From the NCBI RefSeq assembly GCF_000427465.1, contig NZ_ATYB01000009.1, positions 62,001 through 126,000 on the forward strand: DNA of 64,000 nucleotides, in the 5' to 3' direction. The notes below the pieces were generated by a model, which saw only the letters and a program-made list of their open reading frames with translations, was not told the DNA's origin and did no database searches. Below, piece after piece: positions 17,670-26,449 of this stretch. Position 1 is the first letter of the stretch. Each line of letters begins with the position of its first letter. The stretch is from Sinorhizobium arboris LMG 14919 (GTDB lineage: Bacteria; Pseudomonadota; Alphaproteobacteria; Rhizobiales; Rhizobiaceae). Made by a program: the position numbers and the translations under genes.

Positions 17670-17694
17670 AACGCAGACGGGAATCGCAGGTTCC
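17670..17694 (-). promoter_or_regulatory. EcfG/RpoE2-type promoter GGAAC-N16-CGTT
   Basis: Read on the minus strand, GGAAC (17694-17690) and CGTT (17673-17670) are separated by exactly 16 bases, which matches the alphaproteobacterial general stress sigma factor consensus. The CGTT element lies about 30 bp before the DUF3606 start codon. Confidence 0.75.
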
Positions 17695-17933
17695 GAGCCT
17701 CATGCGATCACCAGCACTCTTTCGGGCCAACACATCAACGCACCACAGACCGCCGGCGACAGGGGTTGCAGGCGATACGCTGCGCCTTTCGAGCTAATTA
17801 TGTACTCCCGGATAAGTAGTCGGATTCGAGGCTAACGACGGGCTTCCCGATAAGAGTGTATTAGCATTGGTGCACAGTCTCAGCTGGGGCTGGCGCTGTG
17901 ACATTTGAAAGCGTGTAAACAGGAGAGTCGGAA

Positions 17934-18344
17934 ATGTATTTCAGGACAATTATTGCCGCCGCAGCCGTCACGGGGATGACGTCGGGAGCTTACGCTGCGG
18001 TCGTCGAGGGATCAAACGTCTGCGGCGAACTGCCTAACGCCAAGTGGAGTTGGGCAATCAGCTATGGTGAGCCGGTCATTTCGGGCGGCGAGACCTCGAC
18101 GGCGATCGGTGCCATCTCCTACCAGGGGAACGGCAACGTCGGAAAAGCCGAGGTGACGACGACCACCGCACCGACGATCTCGACCACCACGATCAGCTGC
18201 ACCGCCCTCAACCCGGCCGGCAAGGTCAACGCCGATCATTCAACAACGACGACCGTGGTCGAGACCATCGATCCGGGCGGCAGCAGCACTTCGAACCAGG
18301 TCGTCTGCAATCCCGGCGGAACCCTGCCAGCCTGCCCCCTTTGA
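17934..18344 (+). CDS. Secreted Thr/Ser-rich protein of unknown function
   Basis: The 136-residue protein has a clear signal peptide (about residues 1-21, ending GAYA). The mature part is rich in Thr, Ser, Gly and Val, with runs such as TTTTAPTISTTTIS, and has four cysteines that could form disulphides. No domain was recognised. CAGGAGAG precedes the ATG. It is followed by a strong hairpin and then the MacA-like gene, so it may be the envelope-associated first gene of that locus or an independent unit. Confidence 0.75.
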   Translation: MYFRTIIAAAAVTGMTSGAYAAVVEGSNVCGELPNAKWSWAISYGEPVISGGETSTAIGAISYQGNGNVGKAEVTTTTAPTISTTTISCTALNPAGKVNADHSTTTTVVETIDPGGSSTSNQVVCNPGGTLPACPL

Positions 18345-18356
18345 GGCCATAAGACC

Positions 18357-18380
18357 GGGGGAGGCTTCGATGCCTCCCCC
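18357..18380 (+). terminator. Hairpin after the secreted-protein gene
   Basis: GGGGGAGGC and GCCTCCCCC form a perfect 9-bp stem with a 6-base loop, 12 bp after the stop codon. There is no T-run, so it may attenuate rather than fully end transcription before the MacA-like gene. Confidence 0.7.
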
Positions 18381-18415
18381 ACCCCCATCTACCTGGCGCG
18401 AAAGGACAAATTGCC

Positions 18416-19660
18416 GTGCGAAAGATACCGTCTTGGTTGTTTTCATGCGCCGTTCTTGCCGGCTCCGGTTGGCTCCTCGTGCAGTCCGGCTTTTTAGAGG
18501 ATCGCATGGAAATTGCCGAACTGGCGAGCCTTGTCGCCGGCGATGCTGCGAACGCAGCAGCTTCCGACCGGGTCGCTCCAACCGGCGGGCATGCCTTTCG
18601 CGTGACGCCTGTAACCCATCGCCCGATCGTCGAGAGTGTCCAGGCGACGGGCTCCCTCGCCCCGGTGGCACTTGTCTCGGTGAGCTCCCAGGTGTCCGGC
18701 CAGATCAAGCAGATCTATGCGGACTTCAACGGCGAGGTTCGCCGGGGCGACGCGATCGCGCTGATTGATCCGCTTTCCTTCGAGATCGCCGCAGAGCAGG
18801 CCGAGGCCCAGGTGGGCATCGCGCGCGCCGGGCTCAGGAAGGCCGAAGTCGCTTTGCAGGATGCGGAAGCAGACCTCGTGAGAAAGCAGGCTCTCGCCAG
18901 CCGCGGAACGGGCTCAAAGCTGGAGGAAGTCAAGTCCAGAGCAACGCGCGATCTCGCCTCTGCCGAGGTCGAAAACGCCAGGCATGCTCTTCTGGCCGCC
19001 GCGGCGATGCTGAAACAGGCACGGGCCGATCTCGAACGCACCGTTATCCGCTCGCCGGTGGACGGAACGATCATTCAGCGCAGCATCGAAGTCGGTCAGA
19101 CCGTCGCCGTCAGCCTTCAGGCGCCGGTGCTCTTCTCGATTGCGCAGAACCTGCGTGAAATGCAGGTCAACGCTTCGATCCCGGAGGCCGAAATCGGCCG
19201 CATCCGCGTCGGTCAGCGGCTGGAATTCACGGTCGACTCCTACTCGGGCCACCTCTTCCATGGCGAGGTCGTGCAAATACGAAAACAGCCGCAAGTGACC
19301 CAAAACGTCGTGACCTACACCGTCGTTGCCAGCGCACCGAACGTCGACCTGCGGCTGCTGCCCGGCATGACTGCGACCGCGCGCATCGTTGTCGAGGAGG
19401 GCGGCTCGACGCTCGCGGTGCCGACGGCCGCGCTGCGCTTCCGTCCTCCCGGAGAACCGAGAAGTCTCGAAAGCAGGGTGTTTGTCGAACGGGAGGGGCA
19501 CGCAGTGGCGGTACCCGTTCGGCCCGGCGCAACCGACGGCAAGTTCACGGCGATCCTGAGCGACGCGCTCATGGAGGGGGATATGGTGATAACGGGACTC
19601 GCGTCGGGTCGCGAGCGCGATCTGAAATCGGCCCGCGGAAGACTTGTCGGAGCACTCTGA
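18416..19660 (+). CDS. MacA-like periplasmic adaptor of an ABC efflux system
   Basis: The 414-residue membrane-fusion protein has one N-terminal anchor or signal segment (about 9-26), a lipoyl-like half (LVSVSSQVSGQIKQIYADFN), a long coiled-coil hairpin (about 115-190, rich in Ala, Glu and Lys), the second lipoyl half (TVIRSPVDGTIIQRSIEVGQ) and a beta-barrel domain. It links an inner-membrane MacB-type ABC unit to an outer-membrane channel. The start is GTG with only a weak ribosome site. Its stop overlaps the next start by one base. Confidence 0.88.
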   Translation: MRKIPSWLFSCAVLAGSGWLLVQSGFLEDRMEIAELASLVAGDAANAAASDRVAPTGGHAFRVTPVTHRPIVESVQATGSLAPVALVSVSSQVSGQIKQIYADFNGEVRRGDAIALIDPLSFEIAAEQAEAQVGIARAGLRKAEVALQDAEADLVRKQALASRGTGSKLEEVKSRATRDLASAEVENARHALLAAAAMLKQARADLERTVIRSPVDGTIIQRSIEVGQTVAVSLQAPVLFSIAQNLREMQVNASIPEAEIGRIRVGQRLEFTVDSYSGHLFHGEVVQIRKQPQVTQNVVTYTVVASAPNVDLRLLPGMTATARIVVEEGGSTLAVPTAALRFRPPGEPRSLESRVFVEREGHAVAVPVRPGATDGKFTAILSDALMEGDMVITGLASGRERDLKSARGRLVGAL

Positions 19661-20376
19661 TGGCGATCATCCGTCTCGACCGGATCAGCAAGTGCTACGG
19701 CGTCGGCTCTCTGCCTGTGCATGCCCTCCGCAACATCTCGCTCGAAATCTTTGCCGGCGAATCCGTCGCCATAATGGGGGCTTCCGGCTCGGGCAAGTCG
19801 ACGCTGCTCGGCCTTTTGGGCTGTCTCGATGCGCCAACAGCGGGGCGCTACCATTTGGCGGGACAGGAGGTCGGGACGATGTCGAAGCAGGCGCTGGCGC
19901 ATACACGCTGCCGTCGAATTGGCTTCGTCTTCCAAAGCTTCAACCTGCTGCCCAGATCGACGGCTGCCGAAAACGTGGAACTGCCTCTGGTTTACGCGGG
20001 TCTGCGGCCGTCGGCGCGGCGTGCCATGGCAATGGCAGCTCTCGAGCGCGTCGGCCTTGCGGATCGCGCGCTCCATTACCCCAATCAACTGTCCGGCGGC
20101 CAGCAGCAGCGCGTGGCGATTGCCAGGGCGCTCGTCATTGAACCGGATCTGATCCTGGCCGACGAACCGACCGGCGCTCTGGATAGCGTGACCGGGCGGG
20201 AAATCCTGCAGCTTCTCCATCAGGTCAACGCCCTTGGGACGACTGTCATCGTCGTTACTCACGACCGAAACGTGGCTGCCGGCATGCGCCGGACGATCGC
20301 CTTGGCGGACGGGCGGATCACAGCCGACCTGCGGACTGGGAATGGCACGCCAGGCCGGCAGGAGGTGCTTGCATGA
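19660..20376 (+). CDS. MacB-type ABC ATPase (separate subunit)
   Basis: The 238-residue ATPase has Walker [11 protein letters not shown]-loop region [15 protein letters not shown], signature [16 protein letters not shown], Walker [13 protein letters not shown] and switch His VVTHDRNVA. This is the LolD/MacB group. In MacB of E. coli the ATPase and FtsX-type permease are one protein; here they are two genes overlapping by four bases (ATGA). Together with the MacA-like adaptor it should form a mechanotransmission-type exporter acting on a periplasmic substrate. Confidence 0.93.
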   Translation: MAIIRLDRISKCYGVGSLPVHALRNISLEIFAGESVAIMGASGSGKSTLLGLLGCLDAPTAGRYHLAGQEVGTMSKQALAHTRCRRIGFVFQSFNLLPRSTAAENVELPLVYAGLRPSARRAMAMAALERVGLADRALHYPNQLSGGQQQRVAIARALVIEPDLILADEPTGALDSVTGREILQLLHQVNALGTTVIVVTHDRNVAAGMRRTIALADGRITADLRTGNGTPGRQEVLA

Positions 20377-21605
20377 GACCGTCGGATATTTTGGGAACCG
20401 CCACCCGTGCGCTGCGCGGCAACAGGCTGAGAAGCGCCCTGACGACGCTCGGGATCATCATCGGCGTCGCGTCCGTTGTCGTGATGGTCGCCATCGGCGC
20501 TGGAACGCAGGCCGCGATCAAGGAAGAGATCGAGAAACTCGGCGCGAGCGTCGTGATGGTCATTCCGGGATCGGCAAATGCGGCGGGAGCCAGACTTGGA
20601 GCCGGAACACGTCCGACTCTCTCCGACGACGACGCTGCCGTTATCAACGACGATGCGGCCGGCGTCGTCGCGGCGGCTCCAAGCGTGGCGGGGGTCGCAC
20701 ATTTAGCCACGGCGATCGACAACTGGTCTTCCGGTGTTCACGGGGTCACGGAAGCCTATTTCACTGCACGAGACTGGGACCTGGCCGCTGGGCGCCAAAT
20801 CGACGAACAGGATGTCGAAAGCGCCGCGAAGGTTGTGATGCTCGGCGCCACGACGGCGGAGAAGGTTTTCGGGGAAGCCGACCCGATCGGCCAGACCATC
20901 CGTGTCAATCATTTGCCAATGGAGGTGATCGGACTGCTTGCTCGGAAGGGGCAGACGATGGACGGCTCGGATCTGGATGACGTGGCTCTCATTCCGCTCA
21001 GCACCGCTCGCGATCAGCTCTTCGGACGCAGCATGGCGAAGACCAGATCCGTATCGATGATCACCGTCAAGGCAATGGACGAACAGCGGATCGAAGAGAC
21101 CGTCGAGGAAATTCGCGATGTATTGCGGTTCCAGCATCGGCTGGCCCCCGGGCAACCCGACGACTTCCGGATCAACAATGTCGCGGAAAGTGCGAGGGTT
21201 CAGGAAGAGTCCTCGGCCGCGCTGACCCGTCTGCTGGCGGCGATCGCCTCCGTTTCCCTTTTGGTGGGGGGCATCGGCATCATGAACATCATGCTTGTCT
21301 CCGTCACCGAGCGCACCCGCGAGATCGGCATCCGCATGGCGGTCGGGGCTAAGCCGGCGATCGTCATGGCACAGTTTCTCGCTGAAGCGACGATCCTGTC
21401 CGTAGCAGGTGGCGTCGCCGGTGCTGCGATCGGTTTCGGCGGGGCAGTCTTCGCCGAACAGCAGCTCGGAATGCGTGTCGAGCTTTCGGCTGCCCCGGTC
21501 CTGCTCGCATTCTTTTTCTCGGCACTGGTTGGCCTCGTCTTTGGCCTTTATCCAGCGGTTCGCGCGTCGCAAAAGTCGCCGTTGGAAGCACTGCGTTATG
21601 AATAA
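20373..21605 (+). CDS. MacB-type ABC permease (FtsX family)
   Basis: The 410-residue protein has one N-terminal span (about 25-45, LTTLGIIIGVASVVVMVAIG), a large periplasmic domain (about 50-280) and three C-terminal spans, the last ending in the GLYPAVRASQKSPLEALRYE motif of MacB/FtsX permeases. The GGIGIMNIMLVSVTERTREI block marks the coupling region. It is the last gene of the exporter operon. The natural substrate could be a peptide, siderophore, toxin or macrolide-like compound. Confidence 0.92.
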   Translation: MRPSDILGTATRALRGNRLRSALTTLGIIIGVASVVVMVAIGAGTQAAIKEEIEKLGASVVMVIPGSANAAGARLGAGTRPTLSDDDAAVINDDAAGVVAAAPSVAGVAHLATAIDNWSSGVHGVTEAYFTARDWDLAAGRQIDEQDVESAAKVVMLGATTAEKVFGEADPIGQTIRVNHLPMEVIGLLARKGQTMDGSDLDDVALIPLSTARDQLFGRSMAKTRSVSMITVKAMDEQRIEETVEEIRDVLRFQHRLAPGQPDDFRINNVAESARVQEESSAALTRLLAAIASVSLLVGGIGIMNIMLVSVTERTREIGIRMAVGAKPAIVMAQFLAEATILSVAGGVAGAAIGFGGAVFAEQQLGMRVELSAAPVLLAFFFSALVGLVFGLYPAVRASQKSPLEALRYE

Positions 21606-22060
21606 TGATCGTGATCGGCAATCTGCACTCCGGCACTCACAGCGGACCACTTGGAGCGGTATTGCCATGTGGTGACCTGGCGACCTGAGTGGACGGCATG
21701 TGCCCGCTGGAGAAGAGGATAACGACCGGCGCGATCGAGATGAACGCACGTGCAAACGAGTCCCAATCGCCCTGCACGTCCCGAACGGACGGGTTCGGCT
21801 GAGACGTCCCACTTCGACTGTTTGCGTTTCGGCTGGTGATGGGGACGAAGGGCCAAAGACGTCGTTAATCGCATCCGAGTGAATGCATGTTATTTCGAAA
21901 ATGCAATTATGACCGCCGTAACTTTGAAGTATTTTTGAACTGACATACTTTATATCCCGACGACAACAATTGATATTTGCAATTGTTCTTTTGGTATAGT
22001 GGACTTATATTTGGCCACTGCGCTAAAGTTCTCGCTCCAACGCACTGACGGGAGGCGATC
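21606..22060. other. Long AT-rich upstream region of the RTX gene
   Basis: No gene is recognised in these 455 bp. The second half (about 21880-22020) is much richer in A+T than the surroundings and contains the perfect palindrome at 21965-21987, so it probably holds the RTX promoter and a regulator site. Confidence 0.5.
21965..21987. promoter_or_regulatory. Perfect palindrome AACAATTG-N7-CAATTGTT
   Basis: Eight-base arms with a 7-base spacer lie about 75 bp before the RTX start codon, in an AT-rich stretch. This is a likely dimeric-regulator operator; the regulator is not identifiable in the window. Confidence 0.5.
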
Positions 22061-23671
22061 ATGACGAACACCATTGGAACAAGAGGTGACGACAGCCTGC
22101 GCGGCGGACCAGAGACCGACCGGTTGTGGGGCCTGATCGGCAATGACGATCTCGATGGCGGTGAAGGCAATGACCTTCTCGATGCCGGCGCCGGCGATGA
22201 CCTCCTGACGAGCGCGAGCGGCTACGACAGACTTGATGGCGGAGAGGGAAACGACACGATCGTCCTGCTCGGTGTCGGCGGGGCAATAACGGGTGGCGCG
22301 GGTTTTGACACTCTCGTCGTCGACCTGTCGACGAGGATCGAGCCGGTGCGGTTTAACGGCGTTTCCGGCCATGCCATGATCGGCTTCATGCCTCAGTTCA
22401 CCGATCATATCTTCTTCAGCAACATCGAGCGGTTGGTGCTGAAGACCGGGAGAGCCGCCGATTTCGTCTCCGGCACACCCGGCGACGACTGGATCTCGAC
22501 CGGCGCCGGCAACGATGTGATCGGGACGGCGTGGGCCCTCGACGTGGGTCCGGTCGCGTTCGGCGACGATGTCGTCGAGGCCGGCGACGGCAACGACATG
22601 ATCGGCGATGGTATCGGCGCCAACCGACTCTTCGGAGGGTCGGGCAACGACGTCGTCATCACGGCGTTCAGCACAGCGGAGGCCGACGGTGGCACCGGCA
22701 ATGATGTGCTCTACTTGCAACATCACGGCGATCCTCAAAATATCACCCTCGATCTGGAGCGGGGCACGGCCTCGACCGGCCTCGTTTTCCGCGGTTTCGA
22801 GAAGATCAACATTACTCTCGGCAGCGGCGACGACGTGGTCTTTGGCTCCTCAACCGTGATGGCGTCCGTTGTTGCCGGCGAAGGCGACAATGTTCTGATC
22901 GGCGGCAGCAGCGGTGATCATTTCGACGCCGGTTTTGGCGACGACGTGATGCACGGCAATGGCGGCAACGACACACTCATTGGCCGCGGCGGCGTCGATC
23001 TCATCGACGGTGGCGACGGCGATGATTTGATCCGACTCTTCCGCCCCGAAGGCATAATCGACGGCGGCGACGGCGACGACACGCTGCACATCGCGGCAGA
23101 CCGTGTCATGGGCGCCATCGACTTCGACGCGGTGGCCGGCAAGATGGGCCCGAGCCTGGTGTTCCGCGGGATCGAGAGCTTCCGAGTGGTCACGAATTTG
23201 TACGATCAAAACGACGACACGCTGCGCGGCGGCGCCGGCAACGACTTCCTCACCAGCAATAACGGCGACGATCTCATCGACGGTCGGGCTGGCGACGACG
23301 AAATCTCGGGCGGCGGCGGCGGCGATCACCTGATCGGCGGCGCGGGTGACGACCGAATTTGGGGCGGGCGCGGCGCCGACCACTTAATCGGCGGTGCAGG
23401 CGCCGATACCTTCATCTGGAGCCGCGGCGACTTGAGCGGTAGCGGCATCGACCACGTCTTGGATTTCAATCCGGCGAGCGGTGATGTGCTGCGGTTCGAC
23501 CGGAGCACCCTGCATGCGATGGGGATCCGCGACTTCACCGCCTTTCTATCGCTGGTTTCGGACACCGAAGACGGCGCCTTGTTCTCCTACGGCTTCGGGA
23601 GCCGCGACGGCATTCTGCTTGAAGGGGTCGCTCTCTCCAGCCTGCGCTCCGACGACGTCCTCTTCTTCTGA
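22061..23671 (+). CDS. RTX-type secreted calcium-binding repeat protein
   Basis: The 536-residue protein carries many copies of the nonapeptide GGxGxDxLx in several blocks: about residues 25-75 (DDLDGGEGNDLLDAGAG), 290-330, and a dense set at 390-455 (GDDRIWGGRGADHLIGGAG). Blocks alternate with beta-rich spacers in which GLVFRGFEKI and SLVFRGIESF are paralogous. There is no N-terminal signal peptide, and the C-terminus ends DDVLFF, an acidic-hydrophobic end typical of type I secretion substrates. It is therefore probably exported by a TolC/HlyBD-type system encoded elsewhere. GGGAGGCGATC precedes the ATG. No catalytic domain is visible. Confidence 0.88.
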   Translation: MTNTIGTRGDDSLRGGPETDRLWGLIGNDDLDGGEGNDLLDAGAGDDLLTSASGYDRLDGGEGNDTIVLLGVGGAITGGAGFDTLVVDLSTRIEPVRFNGVSGHAMIGFMPQFTDHIFFSNIERLVLKTGRAADFVSGTPGDDWISTGAGNDVIGTAWALDVGPVAFGDDVVEAGDGNDMIGDGIGANRLFGGSGNDVVITAFSTAEADGGTGNDVLYLQHHGDPQNITLDLERGTASTGLVFRGFEKINITLGSGDDVVFGSSTVMASVVAGEGDNVLIGGSSGDHFDAGFGDDVMHGNGGNDTLIGRGGVDLIDGGDGDDLIRLFRPEGIIDGGDGDDTLHIAADRVMGAIDFDAVAGKMGPSLVFRGIESFRVVTNLYDQNDDTLRGGAGNDFLTSNNGDDLIDGRAGDDEISGGGGGDHLIGGAGDDRIWGGRGADHLIGGAGADTFIWSRGDLSGSGIDHVLDFNPASGDVLRFDRSTLHAMGIRDFTAFLSLVSDTEDGALFSYGFGSRDGILLEGVALSSLRSDDVLFF

Positions 23672-23689
23672 ACCGGTTTCTCGGACAGC

Positions 23690-23710
23690 GGCCGTGCGGC
23701 GTTCACGGCC
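23690..23710. terminator. Hairpin between the convergent RTX and ubiX genes
   Basis: GGCCGTG and CACGGCC form a perfect 7-bp stem with a 7-base loop. It lies 18 bp after the RTX stop and overlaps the ubiX stop codon, so it could serve the plus strand. Confidence 0.5.
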
Positions 23711-24317
23711 CGCCTTTCATCGCCGCAGTGTACTGACGGTGCGAGTGCGGGTCCCATTCGGCTGCAAGTGCCGCGACCGGCAAGCCGACCAGATCGACTG
23801 CCCGCGCAGCAAGATGGTCGATGATCTCCTCGACGCTTTGCGGCTTGTGGTAGAACGCCGGTACCGGTGGCATGACGATTGCACCCATCTCGGTGACCGC
23901 CGTCATGTTGCGCAGGTGGCCGAGATGCAGTGGCGTCTCCCGCGCCATCAGGACGAGCCTGCGCCGCTCCTTAAGATGCACGTCCGCCGCCCGCACAATG
24001 AGATTGTCGGCCAGGCCGCCGGCGATCGCCGCAAGCGTGCGCATCGAGCAGGGCGCCACGATCATGCCTGAGGTCCTGAACGAGCCGCTGGCCACGGCCG
24101 CGCCGATGTCGTCGGCCTGGTGGTTGCGATCGGCTAGCGTCAGCAACCGATGCAGCGCATCGGGGCCGACCTCGTACAGCAGCGTTCGCCTGGCCGCGTT
24201 CGAGACGATGAGATGTGTCTCGACCGATGGGAGTGCCGCGAGCCGCTCGATGATCCGGAGCGCCAGCGCCGCCCCGGAAGCACCGGAAACGCCGATGACC
24301 ACCCTTTCCTTGCTCAT
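23703..24317 (-). CDS. ubiX: Flavin prenyltransferase UbiX
   Basis: The 204-residue protein begins MSKERVVIGVSGASGAALAL, the FMN-binding start of UbiX/Pad1. It also has MIVAPCSMRTLAAIAGGLADN and VLMARETPLHLGHLRNM, the two other conserved blocks. UbiX attaches a dimethylallyl group to FMN to make prenylated FMN, the cofactor of UbiD. It overlaps the ubiD gene by four bases (ATGA), so the cofactor maker and user are co-translated. ATG 24317 is chosen because the conserved fold starts there. Confidence 0.93.
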   Translation of the reverse strand: MSKERVVIGVSGASGAALALRIIERLAALPSVETHLIVSNAARRTLLYEVGPDALHRLLTLADRNHQADDIGAAVASGSFRTSGMIVAPCSMRTLAAIAGGLADNLIVRAADVHLKERRRLVLMARETPLHLGHLRNMTAVTEMGAIVMPPVPAFYHKPQSVEEIIDHLAARAVDLVGLPVAALAAEWDPHSHRQYTAAMKGGP

Positions 24318-25822
24318 ATCGCTTCTCCCAGGCCCATCTCGGCCCAAAGTTGATCGACCCTCTCGACCACCTCGGTCGGCATCTTGAGCACGCGGCCCCA
24401 CTCGCGATCCGTCTCCGGCGTTAGCTTGCGCGTGGCGTCGAGCCCGAGTTTGCCGCCGAGGCCGGGCTTTGGGGATGCGAAATCGAGGTAGTCTATCGGC
24501 GTATCTCTGAGGATGGTCACGTCGCGACTTGCGTCGAAGCGGGTCGACAGCGCCCAGACGACATCGCCCCAGCTCCTGACATCTATGTCCGGATCAACGG
24601 CGATGATGAGTTTGGTGTAGTTGAACTGCGGCAGCATCGACCAGAGCCCTAACATGATCCGTTTCGCCTGGCCGGCATAACGCTTGTCGAGCGAGACAAC
24701 CATCGTGCGGTAGGAGCACGCCTCCGGCGGCAGATGGAGGTCCACGATCTCGGGGAACTGTCGTTTGACTAAGGGCAGGAACAACTCCGCCATCGCCTCT
24801 CCGAGCTTCGAAGGCTCGTCCGGTGGTCGGCCGGTGTAGGTGGAGAGATAGATAGGCTTGCGACGCGTGGTTATTGCAGAAAGCGTCATCACCGGAAAGC
24901 ATTCGACGGAATTGTAGTAGCCGGTGTGGTCGCCGTAAGGTCCCTCCTCTGCGGTCTCATGGGCCGAAACCATTCCTTCCAGGACGATTTCGGCGTTGGC
25001 CGGAACGGACAGAGGCACCGTCATCGCGGGTGCGACCGCTGGCCGCTCCGCCTTCAACAGCCCTGCAAACGCGAGTTCGCTCATGCCTTCGGGCAGCGGC
25101 ATCACCGCCGCCAGGATCGTTGCCGGATCGGCGCCGATCGCGACCGCCACCGGCATGGCTTCGCCGCGTTCTCGCCACAGGCGATGGTGCCGCGCACCGC
25201 CGCGGTGGGCGAGCCACCGTAGGATGAGCCGGTTCGGGCCCAGCACCTGCATGCGATAGACGCCGACATTGACGTCAGCCGGGTTATCCGGCGCACGCGT
25301 GATCACCAGCGGCCAGGTGACGAGCGGCGCGGGCTCTCCCGGCCAGCACCATTGGATGGGCAGGCGGGAAAGATCGGCCTCGGCGCCACTCCAGACCGTC
25401 TCCTGGACTGGCGGCCGAGTAACGGTTCGCGGCCGCATCGCGAGCACGCCCTTCAAGAGCGGCAGCTTGCCCCAAGCGTCCTTCAGCGACTGCGGTGATT
25501 TCGGTTCGCGCAGCTCCGCAAGCCTGTGTGCAAGATCCGACAGCCTGCCCGACGAGACCCCGGCCCCCCACTCTATTCTCTCCCGCGTGCCGAAGAGATT
25601 GGCGAGCAACGGTATTTCGCATATGCGACCGGAAGCATCGACCGGCTTCTCGAACAGCAAGGCCGGCCCGCCGGCCTGGAGCACGCGCCGGTGGATTTCC
25701 GTCACCTCATGCACGAGGGAAACCGGTCGCGAAATGCGGCGCAGGCGACCGCGCTTTTCGAGCATGGCGGCAAAGTCCTGAAGGCCTGAAAACCGGCGAG
25801 CACAAGGATCAAGATCGTTCAT
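24314..25822 (-). CDS. ubiD: UbiD family prenylated-FMN decarboxylase
   Basis: The protein has about 502 residues from ATG 25822 (the frame is open seven codons further). It contains the UbiD block AEEGPYGDHTGYYNSVE near residue 280 and SLDKRYAGQAKRIMLGLWS near 390. In ubiquinone synthesis UbiD decarboxylates 3-polyprenyl-4-hydroxybenzoate. Its place, divergent from ubiT-ubiU-ubiV, supports that role here rather than an aromatic catabolic one. It shares the promoter region 25823-25942, with an NnrR-like box, with the divergent operon. Confidence 0.9.
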   Translation of the reverse strand: MNDLDPCARRFSGLQDFAAMLEKRGRLRRISRPVSLVHEVTEIHRRVLQAGGPALLFEKPVDASGRICEIPLLANLFGTRERIEWGAGVSSGRLSDLAHRLAELREPKSPQSLKDAWGKLPLLKGVLAMRPRTVTRPPVQETVWSGAEADLSRLPIQWCWPGEPAPLVTWPLVITRAPDNPADVNVGVYRMQVLGPNRLILRWLAHRGGARHHRLWRERGEAMPVAVAIGADPATILAAVMPLPEGMSELAFAGLLKAERPAVAPAMTVPLSVPANAEIVLEGMVSAHETAEEGPYGDHTGYYNSVECFPVMTLSAITTRRKPIYLSTYTGRPPDEPSKLGEAMAELFLPLVKRQFPEIVDLHLPPEACSYRTMVVSLDKRYAGQAKRIMLGLWSMLPQFNYTKLIIAVDPDIDVRSWGDVVWALSTRFDASRDVTILRDTPIDYLDFASPKPGLGGKLGLDATRKLTPETDREWGRVLKMPTEVVERVDQLWAEMGLGEAI

Positions 25823-25856
25823 GCGGCGCTGTGTCGCCCGCAAAATCCCATCTGTC

Positions 25857-25872
25857 TTTGCGCTGGCTCAAA
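25857..25872. promoter_or_regulatory. Crp/Fnr (NnrR/Dnr)-type box TTTGCGCTGGCTCAAA
   Basis: The core TTGCG-N4-CTCAA differs by one base from the NnrR consensus TTGCG-N4-CGCAA. It lies 71 bp before ubiT and 35 bp before ubiD. Fourteen of 16 bases agree with the box upstream of the NO-response gene at 31222-31237 when that one is read on the minus strand. Confidence 0.7.
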
Positions 25873-25942
25873 CTCTGCCGCGGAGCTTGCGGATAGGTTC
25901 GCCGACGAAACTGCAGAATCGACATTCCCGAAGGCAAAACAG

Positions 25943-26449
25943 ATGAATTTTCCGCGACCGCTGGCCGCACCGCTTGTCGTCGTGCCGATCCCGATTATCG
26001 AGGGCGCGGTGAGGCTAATGTTTTCTCGCCTGCTGAGGCGACATCCGGCGCTGTTCGACCGCCTCGGGGAGCACAGGGCCAAGCGCTATGCTTTTCGGCC
26101 GACCGACCTGCCGCTTTCTTTCGTTATAGAACCGGCAAGACCCTCGGTCTCGGTCATGCGCAAGCAACTCGAAGCACCCGCTGATGCTGTTGTGGGCGGG
26201 CCGCTGTTCCTGCTGCTTGCTCTTCTCGAAGGCCGTTCAGACGCCGATGCGCTCTTCTTCTCCCGTTCGCTCATGGTCACTGGGGACATGGAAGCACTGC
26301 TGGCGCTGCGCAATGCGCTCGACAGCGCCGAGATCGACCTGCCGCGCGACCTCGGGGAATCCGCCGGTCCCCTCGCCGCCTTTGTCATCAGAACCGCTGC
26401 TGCAATCCGCCGCCGGGCGCTCGCCGGGGAGAATGCTGCATGGAACTGA
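25943..26449 (+). CDS. ubiT: UbiT: SCP2-domain accessory factor for O2-independent ubiquinone synthesis
   Basis: The 168-residue protein is a single SCP2 sterol-carrier-like domain with hydrophobic lipid-binding strands (about 50-150), as in E. coli UbiT (YhbT). UbiT binds prenylated intermediates and is needed for ubiquinone made without oxygen. It overlaps ubiU by 10 bp and starts the operon ubiT-ubiU-ubiV. The divergent promoter holds an NnrR/Dnr-type box, consistent with induction under denitrifying conditions. Confidence 0.88.
   Translation: MNFPRPLAAPLVVVPIPIIEGAVRLMFSRLLRRHPALFDRLGEHRAKRYAFRPTDLPLSFVIEPARPSVSVMRKQLEAPADAVVGGPLFLLLALLEGRSDADALFFSRSLMVTGDMEALLALRNALDSAEIDLPRDLGESAGPLAAFVIRTAAAIRRRALAGENAAWN

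Noticed and set aside
18357..18380. Hairpin as a full Rho-independent terminator
   Set aside because: The stem is strong but no T-run follows on the plus strand, so attenuation is the safer reading.
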